Origin: Arthrobacter oryzae
Lineage (GTDB): Bacteria; Actinomycetota; Actinomycetes; Actinomycetales; Micrococcaceae
Assembly (NCBI RefSeq): GCF_003634095.1
Contig: NZ_RBIR01000003.1
Span: 310,001-374,000 of the forward strand
Reading direction: 5' to 3'
Length of the DNA: 64,000 nt
Part shown: positions 53,211 to 61,538 of the stretch, one piece after another
How the letters are laid out: every line of letters starts with the position of its first letter
How positions within the stretch are numbered: the stretch's first letter is position 1
Made by a program: the position numbers and the translations under genes
The notes under the pieces: model-generated
Told to the model about the DNA's origin: nothing
What the model saw: only the letters and a program-made list of their open reading frames with translations
Databases searched by the model: none

Positions 53211-54503
53211 CTACCGCCGGGCTTTGCCGGCAAAGCCTTCCCCTTCAGATCCTTCCCCGCAGGGTCCTTCTCGGTGGGGCCCTTCCGCGCCGGATCCCGC
53301 CGACAACCTGGCCGGCGCGTCGCCGTGGTCCGGCACGGGCAGCCGCTCGCCGCCGCGGAGGGCGGACTCGTGCGCCACGATCCCCGGGAGGGTGTAGCGG
53401 GCGGCTTCCCAGGCATTGACGGGCGGGAGCGTGCCGGTGTCAACGGCGGTGGCGAAGTCATCCACCAGGAAGTGATGGCTGCCCTCGTGCCCGTTGTGAA
53501 GTCCGCGGAACTCGGCGGGGAGCCGGCCGGCGTCGTGCACGGCGGCCAGCCCGGAGCTGAACGCGTCCCGCAGGGCAGGTGCGACACCGGCCAGCGCCGG
53601 ATCGTCGGCGCCGAGCGTGGCCGCGGTGGCCAGTTCGGCGCTGACGTCGGTCACGGACTCCTTGTCCTGCCACACGCTGACGGTGGCCAGCTGCTCGAAG
53701 CTGGCGTCGGTGCCGAAGTACCGGAAGCGGCTTTCGCGCAGGTGGGAGGGGTAGCCGACGCGGCGCATCTCGTTAATGCGCATGGACCCGCCGGTGGAGA
53801 GCTCGAACAGCGCGGTGGCATTGGAGAAGTCGTTGCCGAACATGCTGACGTCCTTGTCGAACACGCCGTCGCCGCGGTCGTCGGGGACGCCAATGCAGCT
53901 GACGCTGACGGCATGGCCGCCGATCGCGCCCAGCACGCCGCCGGTGGAGTGGGTCGGGTACAGCATCGGCGGGTAGCTGGCGGTGCGCTTCCAGTCCTCC
54001 CCGCCGCTGTACTGGTAGGCCTCGTAGAAGCCGAGATCCATATCGTGGACGTAGTCGCCCTCGGCATAGAAGATGCGGCCGAAGGCGCCTTCGGCCTTGC
54101 GCTTGCGGGCATAGACGGTGGCCGGGTTGTAGTAGCTTGTCTCGCCCATCATGTAGGTCAGGCCCGTCTCCCGGACGGCGTCGATGATCCGGGCGATTTC
54201 GTCCTCGGTGACGGCCATCGGCACTGCCGAGTACACATGCTTGCCCGCCCGGAGCGCCTGGAGCACCAGCGGTCCGTGCGTCCAGCGCTGGGTGAAGATC
54301 GCCACGGCGTCGAGGCCGCCGTCGAGCATGGCCTCGAAGCTGGGATAGGTCCCGGCCAGGCCGAGCCGGGCCCGGAGGGCCTCGGCCCGTTCCGGGAGGA
54401 CGTCGGTGACATGGACCTCAGAAATCGCGGGATGGGCGTCGAAGAGTTTGGCGAAGGCGCCTGCGAACTGCCCGGCGCCAACAATGCCTAGTGAGAACGT
54501 CAT
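53211..54503 (-). CDS. Gfo/Idh/MocA-family sugar oxidoreductase
   Basis: 430 residues. N-terminal Rossmann fold (SLGIVGAGQFAGAFAKLFDA, about 3-22) with the family motif AGKHVYSAVPMAVTEDE, then an alpha/beta substrate domain (MGETSYYNPA, EGDYVHDMDL). NAD(P)-dependent oxidation or epimerisation of a sugar or inositol. The last 35 residues are a Gly/Glu-rich tail encoded by 15-bp tandem repeats (53236-53295). ATG 54503 is chosen over 54596 because the latter lies inside the promoter region; no strong ribosome site is seen. Divergent from the ABC importer. Confidence 0.9.
   Translation of the reverse strand: MTFSLGIVGAGQFAGAFAKLFDAHPAISEVHVTDVLPERAEALRARLGLAGTYPSFEAMLDGGLDAVAIFTQRWTHGPLVLQALRAGKHVYSAVPMAVTEDEIARIIDAVRETGLTYMMGETSYYNPATVYARKRKAEGAFGRIFYAEGDYVHDMDLGFYEAYQYSGGEDWKRTASYPPMLYPTHSTGGVLGAIGGHAVSVSCIGVPDDRGDGVFDKDVSMFGNDFSNATALFELSTGGSMRINEMRRVGYPSHLRESRFRYFGTDASFEQLATVSVWQDKESVTDVSAELATAATLGADDPALAGVAPALRDAFSSGLAAVHDAGRLPAEFRGLHNGHEGSHHFLVDDFATAVDTGTLPPVNAWEAARYTLPGIVAHESALRGGERLPVPDHGDAPARLSAGSGAEGPHREGPCGEGSEGEGFAGKARR
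53236..53295. repeat. 15-bp tandem repeat at the Gfo/Idh-LacI junction
   Basis: Four degenerate 15-bp units, with CCTTC at 53236, 53251, 53266 and 53281 (GAAGG on the coding strand). They lie in the last codons of the Gfo/Idh gene and just upstream of lacI, where the GAAGG units resemble ribosome sites. Confidence 0.7.
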
Positions 54504-54527
54504 GCACGCAAGTTTCACATCCGTTTC

Positions 54528-54614
54528 TACTCGAGTCAATACCTGATGGTGAGCGAAATTTTTCCGCCCGGAAACATAAAAGAAATGGTTGCGCATTAGA
54601 AAGTTACTCGTGTA
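54528..54614. promoter_or_regulatory. Paired LacI-type operators
   Basis: TACTCGAGT (54528-54536; ACTCGAGT is palindromic) and TACTCGTGT (54606-54614), eight of nine bases identical, 78 bases apart. A possible -10 TAGATT at 54614-54619 abuts the second site. One lies before each of the divergent units, which suits coordinated repression, perhaps by looping. Confidence 0.5.
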
Positions 54615-54674
54615 GATTCAAGCCTCAGTTGTAATCCACGTCACAGCATCCACGTAACTGCGGAGGAACCACCA

Positions 54675-55631
54675 ATGACCACCACAACTGCCCGCGGAGC
54701 CGTTCCGGCCCGCAAGGCGAGCGGCACGGGACCGGGCAGCGCTGCCCCCCGCGCCCGGCGCCGACCCCGCAGCGACCTGAGGGTCGCCCTCTTCTTCATC
54801 GCCCCGGCCATGCTCGGCTTCGTGGTCTTCTACCTGGTGCCGAGCATCCGGGGCCTCTACCTGAGCTTCACCGAATACAACATCCTCGGCACACCGAAGT
54901 GGATCGGCGGCGCCAACTACGCGGCCATCGCCAAGGACCCGCTGTTCTGGAACGCGCTGGGCGTCACCACCGAGTACGTGCTGATCAACATCGTGCTGCA
55001 GACGGCGCTGGCCCTCGGCCTGGCCCTCCTGATGCACCGGGTCGCCAAGTCGACCTTTATCCGCGGCAGCCTGCTGCTGCCCTACCTGATGGCCAACGTC
55101 ATCGCCGCGCTCCTGTGGTTCTGGCTGCTGGACTACCAGATCGGCATCGTCAACAACCTCATCGACGCCATGGGACTGCCCCGGATCGCCTTCTTCGGCA
55201 ACGAGGAATGGGCCATCCCCACCCAGGCCCTGATTAATACCTGGCGCCACATGGGCTACACGGCCCTGTTGATTTTCGCCGGCCTCCAGGCCATCCCGCA
55301 GCACCTGTACGAGGTCGCCAACCTGGACGGCGCCTCACCCTTCCAGACCTTCCGGAAGATCACCATGCCGCTGCTCCGGCCCGTCATCGTGCTGGTCCTG
55401 GTGGTCACCGTCATCGGCTCGTTCCAGGTCTTCGACACCGTCGCCGTCACCACCCAGGGCGGCCCGATCAACGCCAGCCGCGTCCTGCAGTACTACATCT
55501 ATCAGCGTGCCTTCACGGAATCCGACTTCGGTTACGGCTCGGCCCTCGCTGTCATCCTCTTCGTCATCCTCGCCTTGGTGGCCTTCATCCAGATGAAGTT
55601 CCTCAGGGGCAACGAGTCGGACCTGGACTAA
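54675..55631 (+). CDS. ABC sugar transporter permease, MalF type
   Basis: 318 residues, about six membrane segments after a basic 35-residue N-terminus. The EAA loop is YEVANLDGASPFQTFRKITMPLL (about 217-239). LFFIAPAMLGFVVFYLVPSI marks helix 1. With the next gene it forms the membrane channel of a CUT1 importer. GGAGGAA precedes the ATG. No ATPase gene is in the locus, so a shared MsiK-type ATPase is probably used. Confidence 0.94.
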   Translation: MTTTTARGAVPARKASGTGPGSAAPRARRRPRSDLRVALFFIAPAMLGFVVFYLVPSIRGLYLSFTEYNILGTPKWIGGANYAAIAKDPLFWNALGVTTEYVLINIVLQTALALGLALLMHRVAKSTFIRGSLLLPYLMANVIAALLWFWLLDYQIGIVNNLIDAMGLPRIAFFGNEEWAIPTQALINTWRHMGYTALLIFAGLQAIPQHLYEVANLDGASPFQTFRKITMPLLRPVIVLVLVVTVIGSFQVFDTVAVTTQGGPINASRVLQYYIYQRAFTESDFGYGSALAVILFVILALVAFIQMKFLRGNESDLD

Positions 55632-55642
55632 GGAGTCCCAGC

Positions 55643-56554
55643 ATGACTACTGCCACATCAGCCATTCCCGCCCGGTCACGCCGCCTCAACTGGCGCCGCG
55701 CCGGAGCCTGGGCCCTCGTGGTCCTTGCGGTCGCGGTCTCGATACTGCCCTTCTACTGGGTGCTCCGGACGTCGCTGTCATCCAACAGCGCACTGGCTTC
55801 CAACGCCTCCAACCTCTTGCCGGCCGACTTCAACCTCGGCGCGTACAAGCGGGTCTTCGGCCTCCAGACGGCCCAGGAGTCCATGGCGGAGGGCGGCTCC
55901 GGGGCCAAGATCGATTTCTGGATCTACCTGCGCAACACCGTCATCTTCTCCGCGGTCACCACCGCCGGCGCGGTCTTCTTCAGCTCCATGGCCGCCTATG
56001 CCTTCTCCCGGCTGCGCTGGCGGGGCCGGAACGCCGTCTTCAGCCTCTTCCTGGCCACCATGATGGTGCCGCCGATCTTCACCGCCCTGCCCAACTTCCT
56101 GCTCATCAAGAACCTCGGCCTCCTGAACACCATGCTTGGCATGGTGCTGCCCTACCTCTTCATGACCCCGTTCGCGATCTTCTTCCTGCGGCAGTTCTTC
56201 CTGAACATGTCCCGCGAAGTCGAGGAGGCGGCCATGCTCGACGGCGCCAAGCACCTGCGCATCTTCTTCCAGATTGTGCTGCCCAACGCCGCGGCACCGA
56301 TCGCCACCCTGGCGCTTCTGACGTTCATCGGGCAGTGGAATGAATACTTCTGGCCGCTGCTGGTCGGCAACCAGGACAACGTCCGCGTGCTCACTGTCGG
56401 CCTGGGCGTCTTCAAGTCCCAGTCACCCCAGGGTGCGCCGGACTGGTCCGGCCTCATGGCCGCCACCCTCATCTCTGCCCTGCCGGTCCTTCTGCTCTTC
56501 GTCGCCTTCGGCAAGAGGATCGTCAACTCCATCGGCTTCTCCGGAATCAAGTAA
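55643..56554 (+). CDS. ABC sugar transporter permease, MalG type
   Basis: 303 residues, six membrane segments. The EAA loop is VEEAAMLDGAKHLRIFFQIV (about 193-212). Second channel subunit of the CUT1 importer. The start is 11 bases after the first permease stop, with AAGGAG upstream. Followed by a 104-base spacer containing 14-15-bp repeats and then the binding-protein gene. Confidence 0.94.
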   Translation: MTTATSAIPARSRRLNWRRAGAWALVVLAVAVSILPFYWVLRTSLSSNSALASNASNLLPADFNLGAYKRVFGLQTAQESMAEGGSGAKIDFWIYLRNTVIFSAVTTAGAVFFSSMAAYAFSRLRWRGRNAVFSLFLATMMVPPIFTALPNFLLIKNLGLLNTMLGMVLPYLFMTPFAIFFLRQFFLNMSREVEEAAMLDGAKHLRIFFQIVLPNAAAPIATLALLTFIGQWNEYFWPLLVGNQDNVRVLTVGLGVFKSQSPQGAPDWSGLMAATLISALPVLLLFVAFGKRIVNSIGFSGIK

Positions 56555-56597
56555 GCCCCACCCAGAAACCCCGTGCTGGACGTTTCAGCCGCGCCCC

Positions 56598-56655
56598 ATC
56601 CCAAAAGACACCATCCCAAAGACACCATCCCGAAAAACAGAGTCCCGAAAGGACC
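56598..56655. repeat. 14-15-bp tandem repeat before the binding-protein gene
   Basis: Four units beginning at 56598, 56613, 56627 and 56642, each with rTCCCrAAA. The last unit (TCCCGAAAGGACC) supplies the ribosome site of the next gene. Confidence 0.7.
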
Positions 56656-56658
56656 CCC

Positions 56659-58023
56659 ATGTACACGAAAGCAACCGGCAAGAAAGCAGTCGGCGCCCTC
56701 GCCGCCGCGGCCGCCGCTGTCCTCGCCCTCTCCGCCTGCGGAAGCGGCGGAGGCGCCTCGGGCGAGGAAGCCAAGGGCGAGATCAGCTACTGGCTTTGGG
56801 ACGCCAATCAGCTTCCGGCCTACCAGCAGTGCGCTGATAACTTCCACACAGCCAATCCGGACATCACCGTCAAGATCACCCAGCGCGGCTGGGACGATTA
56901 CTGGAGCACCCTGACGAACGGGTTCGTCGCCGGCACCGCCCCGGACGTCTTCACCGACCACCTCGCCAAGTACCCCGAATTCGCCAAGACCGGCCAGCTC
57001 CTGGCCCTGGACGACGCCGTCGCCAATGACCACGTCGACGTCACCAAGTACAACAAGGGCCTGGCCGACCTCTGGGTGGGCGAGGACGGCAAGCGCTACG
57101 GTCTCCCGAAGGACTGGGACACGATCTCCCTGTTCTACAACAAGAAGCTCACCGGCGCCGCCGGCGTCACCGATAGCCAGATGAAGGCGCTGACCTGGAA
57201 CCCGCAGGACGGCGGCACTTATGAAAAGGCGATCGCGCACCTGACCGTCGACAAGAACGGCAAGCGCGGGGACGAGCCCGGCTTCGACAAGACGAACGTG
57301 GCCGTCTACGGCCTCGGCCTGAACAGCTCAGGCTCCGGCCAGGGCCAGACCGAGTGGAGCTACCTAACCGGCACCACCGGGTGGACGCACACGGACAAGA
57401 ACCCGTGGGGCACACACTTCAACTACGACGACCCCAAGTTCCAGGCGTCCATCGCCTGGTTCGCCAGCCTGTCAGAAAAGGGCTACATGCCCAAGCTGGA
57501 GACCACCGTGGGTGCGAGCATGGCGGACACCTTCGCCGCCGGTAAATCGGTGATCAACGCCCACGGTTCATGGATGATCGGCCAGTACACGGGCTACAAG
57601 GGAGTCAATGTCGGAATTGCCCCGACCCCCACCGGCCCCGACGGCAAGCGCGCCTCCATGTTCAACGGTCTGGCCGACTCCGTCTGGGCCGGCACAAAGA
57701 AGCCCGCCGCCGCCGTGAAGTTCGCCGAGTACCTGGGCTCCGCCGCCTGCCAGGACGTCGTGGCCTCCAAGGCCGTGGTGTTCCCCGCCATCAAATCCTC
57801 CTCGGACAAGGCTGAGGCCGCCTTCAAGGCCAAGGGCGTCGACGTCACCCCCTTCACCCAGCAAGTCAAGGAGGACACCACCTTCCTGTTCCCCATCGCG
57901 GACAAGGCGGCCAAGGTGGACGGCATCATGAAGCCGGCCATGGATGCCGTGGTCTCGGGCAAGCAGCCGGCCAGTTCCCTCTCCCAGGCCAACGACCAGG
58001 TCAACTCCCTTTTCAACAAATAG
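56659..58023 (+). CDS. Sugar-binding lipoprotein of the ABC importer
   Basis: 454 residues, CUT1 solute-binding family. Lipobox LSA-C at about 24-27 (VLALSACGSGGG). NPDITVKITQRGWDDYWSTL, FVAGTAPDVFTDHLAKYPEFA and GAAGVTDSQMKALTW are typical of oligosaccharide-binding proteins. It binds the sugar outside the cell, presumably an alpha-galactoside such as melibiose or raffinose given the GH36 gene downstream. Unusually for CUT1 operons it is encoded after both permeases. Short tandem repeats flank the gene on both sides. Confidence 0.94.
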   Translation: MYTKATGKKAVGALAAAAAAVLALSACGSGGGASGEEAKGEISYWLWDANQLPAYQQCADNFHTANPDITVKITQRGWDDYWSTLTNGFVAGTAPDVFTDHLAKYPEFAKTGQLLALDDAVANDHVDVTKYNKGLADLWVGEDGKRYGLPKDWDTISLFYNKKLTGAAGVTDSQMKALTWNPQDGGTYEKAIAHLTVDKNGKRGDEPGFDKTNVAVYGLGLNSSGSGQGQTEWSYLTGTTGWTHTDKNPWGTHFNYDDPKFQASIAWFASLSEKGYMPKLETTVGASMADTFAAGKSVINAHGSWMIGQYTGYKGVNVGIAPTPTGPDGKRASMFNGLADSVWAGTKKPAAAVKFAEYLGSAACQDVVASKAVVFPAIKSSSDKAEAAFKAKGVDVTPFTQQVKEDTTFLFPIADKAAKVDGIMKPAMDAVVSGKQPASSLSQANDQVNSLFNK

Positions 58024-58074
58024 GCCCGTTCAACAAATAGACCTGGTCAGCAAATAGACCTGTTCGGCAAGTAA
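58014..58074. repeat. 17-bp tandem repeat across the binding-protein stop codon
   Basis: Four units at 58014, 58031, 58048 and 58065, each beginning CrrCAArTAr. The first holds the true stop. Because 17 is not a multiple of three, the first three TAG codons fall in three different frames. Confidence 0.8.
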
Positions 58075-58182
58075 GCCCCTGGAGCCGCAGCCGACCGCAA
58101 CGGCGGCGCCCGGTGCGCGGGATCCCCATCCCGGATCCCGCGCACCAGCACCTGACTTCCGCACTACTGAAAGCGAATCCCC

Positions 58183-60348
58183 ATGCACCCCGTGCACCTG
58201 CGTTCTGCCGGCACCAGCCTCCTGCTGGCTTTCGACTCCGGCGAAGCCGAGATCGTCCATTGGGGCGCCGACCTCGGCGACCACCTCCCCGATCTGGCGA
58301 TCATCCGCGGGCCGGTCACTCACTCCGCCCTCGACATCCCGGTCACCGCCGGGCTGCTCCCGCAGGCCTCCTCCGGCTGGGCCGGGCGGCCCGGGCTGCG
58401 CGGGCACCGGAGCGCCGACGGCCTCCCGGGTCGGGACTTCTCGCCGGCCCTGCGGGTGGTTTCCGCCGAGGTGCTCGACGGCGGCCGCGGGGTCATCATC
58501 ATCCACCGGGACGCCGACGCCGGTCTCGAGGTCCGCTCCGAGCTCACCCTTCACCCGGGCGGCCTGCTGGAGCTGGCGCACACGCTCACCAATAGCGGCA
58601 CGGCCGCCTACCAGCTCGAGGAACTGGCCTCGGTATTGCCGGTGCCCCGGGACGCCACGGAACTGCTCGACCTCACCGGACGCTGGTGCCGCGAAAAGCA
58701 CCCGCAGCGGCACGCCATCCAGCAGGGCACCTGGGTCCGCACCGGCAGGCACGGCCGCACCGGCCACGACTCGTCACTGCTTGTGGCCGCCGGGACCGCG
58801 GGCTTCTCCAACCGCGGCGGCCAGGTCTGGGCCACGCATTTCGGCTGGAGCGGCAACCACGAGCAATACCTCGACAGCCTTAGCAACGGCCGGAGCATGC
58901 TCGGCGCCGCGGAGCTGCTCGGCTCCGGCGAAGTGGTGCTCCAGCCCGGCACAAGCTACCGGACGCCGCCGCTCTTCGCCGCCTACTCCGGCCGCGGCCT
59001 GGACGGCATCACCGAGGCCTTCTATGACTGGTTCCGGGCCCGGCCGCAGCACGTGGACACCACATCCGGGCGCGTACGCCCGGTGGTGCTCAACACGTGG
59101 GAGGCCGTGTATTTTGACCACCGCCTCGAACCCCTGCTCGAATTGGCCGATGCGGCCGCCGGGCTCGGCGTCGAACGCTTTGTCCTGGACGATGGCTGGT
59201 TCCGCGGCCGCCGAGACGACCACGCGGGCCTCGGCGACTGGTACGTCGACGAGGGCCTGTGGCCCGACGGCCTCACCCCGCTGATCGAGGCCGTCACCGG
59301 CCACGGCATGGAATTCGGCCTGTGGGTGGAGCCGGAGATGGTCAACCTGGACTCCGACGTCGCCCGCGAGCACCCGGACTGGGTGGTCGGCCCGTCAGCG
59401 CTCTCCTACAAGGACGGCGGCCGGCTCCCGCACACGTGGCGCCATCAGCATGTCCTGGACCTCGCCAACCCGGAGGCCTGGCAGTACATCTACGACCGCC
59501 TCGACGCCCTGCTGCGCGAGAACACCATCAGCTACCTCAAGTGGGACCAGAACCGCGACCTCACCGAGCACGGCCGCGGCGGCCGCCCGTCCGTCCACGA
59601 CCAGACACTCGCCGCCTACCGTCTCTTCGACGCGCTCAAGGCAGCCCACCCGAACGTGGAGATCGAAAGCTGCTCCTCCGGCGGGGGTCGGGTGGATCTC
59701 GGCATCCTGCAGCGCACCGACCGGGTCTGGGCCTCGGACTGCAACGACGCGCTGGAACGCCAGACCATCCAGCGATGGACCCAGGCAGTTCTTCCCCCCG
59801 AACTCGTCGGAGCGCACATCGGCCCCACCACCTCGCACACCACGGCCCGCACCCACGACATCTCCTTCCGCGCCATCACGGCCCTCTTCGGCCATTTCGG
59901 CATGGAATGGGACATCCGCGCCGCCACGGACGAGGAGCGGGCCACGCTGAGCCGGGCAATCGCGCTCTACAAGCGCCACCGCGCACTGATCCACTCTGGC
60001 AAGCGCGTGAACGCCGACACCGCCGAGCCCACCCTGAGTGTCCACGGTGTGGTGGCGCACGACGCCGGCGAGGCCCTGTTCGCGGCCGTGTCCCTGGCGT
60101 CCGCCCCGGCCGAGGTCCCCGGACTGGCCTCGCTGCCGGGCCTTGACCCGAAGCGCACCTACCGAGTCCGGGCGGAGCTGCCGACACCCCTCGACGGCGA
60201 TTACGCGCACACTTTCACCCAGGTCCAGCCGCCCGCCTGGCTGGAAGACGGAGCCGTCGCGTCCGGCGCCTTCCTCCAGCATGTCGGCCTGCCCCTTCCG
60301 GCCCTGAACCCGGAGCACGCCCTGCTTCTGCACGTCCAGGCCGTCTGA
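58183..60348 (+). CDS. Alpha-galactosidase, GH36
   Basis: 721 residues: N-terminal beta-sandwich (about 1-290), then a TIM barrel (VLDDGWFRGRRDDHAGLGDW, GLWVEPEMVNLDSD). Nucleophile D455 in SYLKWDQNRD and acid/base region around D519 in WASDCNDALER; ESCSSGGGRVD matches the family. It releases galactose from alpha-1,6-linked sugars. No signal peptide, so it acts in the cytoplasm on imported oligosaccharides. It follows the binding-protein gene and precedes galT. Confidence 0.96.
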   Translation: MHPVHLRSAGTSLLLAFDSGEAEIVHWGADLGDHLPDLAIIRGPVTHSALDIPVTAGLLPQASSGWAGRPGLRGHRSADGLPGRDFSPALRVVSAEVLDGGRGVIIIHRDADAGLEVRSELTLHPGGLLELAHTLTNSGTAAYQLEELASVLPVPRDATELLDLTGRWCREKHPQRHAIQQGTWVRTGRHGRTGHDSSLLVAAGTAGFSNRGGQVWATHFGWSGNHEQYLDSLSNGRSMLGAAELLGSGEVVLQPGTSYRTPPLFAAYSGRGLDGITEAFYDWFRARPQHVDTTSGRVRPVVLNTWEAVYFDHRLEPLLELADAAAGLGVERFVLDDGWFRGRRDDHAGLGDWYVDEGLWPDGLTPLIEAVTGHGMEFGLWVEPEMVNLDSDVAREHPDWVVGPSALSYKDGGRLPHTWRHQHVLDLANPEAWQYIYDRLDALLRENTISYLKWDQNRDLTEHGRGGRPSVHDQTLAAYRLFDALKAAHPNVEIESCSSGGGRVDLGILQRTDRVWASDCNDALERQTIQRWTQAVLPPELVGAHIGPTTSHTTARTHDISFRAITALFGHFGMEWDIRAATDEERATLSRAIALYKRHRALIHSGKRVNADTAEPTLSVHGVVAHDAGEALFAAVSLASAPAEVPGLASLPGLDPKRTYRVRAELPTPLDGDYAHTFTQVQPPAWLEDGAVASGAFLQHVGLPLPALNPEHALLLHVQAV

Positions 60349-60398
60349 CCGCTGACTTCGGACCGGCATAGCCTGTCCCCATCCCTGAAGGAATCGCC

Positions 60399-61538
60399 AT
60401 GACCAGCATCCTTGGCCGCGTTGACGCCCCGGCGTCGGTGTCCGCGGTGACCAGCACGCGCCTCGCCGACGGGCGCGAGCTCCTGTATTTTGACGACACC
60501 GCACACCCCCTGCGACGCCCGTCCAGGGACCGCCGGGAGCTTCCCGAACGCGGCCCGTCCGGAGAAATCCGGTACGACGCGCTGACCGGGGAATGGGTGG
60601 CGGTCGCCGCGCACCGGCAGCACAGGACGCACCTGCCGCCGGCGGACGAGTGCCCGCTGTGCCCGAGCACCGACGCGCGGCCGTCGGAGATCCCGGCCGC
60701 GGACTACGACGTCGCCGTGTTCGAAAATCGCTTCCCCTCGCTCGGTCCGGACTTCGCCGCGGCCCCGGCCGCGCCGGGCTGGGGCAGCCGCGGGCTGGCT
60801 GGCGGCCGGTGCGAGGTGGTGGCCTTCACGCCCGAGCACACGGGGACGTTCGCCGCGCTCAGCACCAGGCGTGTGCGCACCGTGATCGATGCCTGGGCGC
60901 ACCGGACGGAGGCGCTCAGCGCCCTGCCCGGCGTGGCACAGGTGTTCTGCTTCGAAAACCGCGGCCAGGACATCGGCGTGACCCTGCATCACCCGCACGG
61001 CCAGATCTACGCCTACCCGTATGTCACGCCCCGGGCCGCGGTAATGGCCGCGGCCGCCGGGCGGTTCCATGAGGCAGCGGGCGGGACGGCCACCCTGACC
61101 GGGAGCATCGTGGCCAGTGAACGGGCCGACGGCGACCGGATGGTGATGGAGGGCGAGTTCTTTAGCGCCTACGTGCCGTTCGCCGCGCGCTGGCCGCTGG
61201 AAATCCATCTGGTGCCGCACCGCCAGGTTCCGGACCTGGCGGCGTTGACCGGCGCCGAACGTGACGAGCTCGCCGTCCTCTATCCGGACCTGCTGGGCAG
61301 GCTCGACGCACTCTATGGCAGCCCGACGCCGTACATCAGCGCCTGGCACCAGGCACCCCTTGACCCGGTGCTCCGCCGGTCCGGGAACCTGCACCTGCAG
61401 CTCACCTCGCCCCGGCGGGCCGCGGACAAACTCAAGTTCCTGGCCGGCTCCGAGGCCGCCATGGGCGCCTTCATCAATGACACCACCCCCGAAGAGGTCG
61501 CGGCCCGGCTCCGCGACGCCAGGACAGGAACGGCATGA
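60399..61538 (+). CDS. galT: Galactose-1-phosphate uridylyltransferase
   Basis: 379 residues. Catalytic histidine H200 in TLHHPHGQIYAYP; EIRYDALTGEWVAVAAHRQ and FENRFPSL in the N-terminal half; LEIHLVPHRQVPDLAAL in the C-terminal half. The C-x-x-C pair in ADECPLCPSTDA is a structural metal site in this family. It exchanges UMP between UDP-glucose and galactose-1-phosphate. GAAGGAA precedes the ATG; the stop overlaps the galK start (ATGA). Confidence 0.95.
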   Translation: MTSILGRVDAPASVSAVTSTRLADGRELLYFDDTAHPLRRPSRDRRELPERGPSGEIRYDALTGEWVAVAAHRQHRTHLPPADECPLCPSTDARPSEIPAADYDVAVFENRFPSLGPDFAAAPAAPGWGSRGLAGGRCEVVAFTPEHTGTFAALSTRRVRTVIDAWAHRTEALSALPGVAQVFCFENRGQDIGVTLHHPHGQIYAYPYVTPRAAVMAAAAGRFHEAAGGTATLTGSIVASERADGDRMVMEGEFFSAYVPFAARWPLEIHLVPHRQVPDLAALTGAERDELAVLYPDLLGRLDALYGSPTPYISAWHQAPLDPVLRRSGNLHLQLTSPRRAADKLKFLAGSEAAMGAFINDTTPEEVAARLRDARTGTA

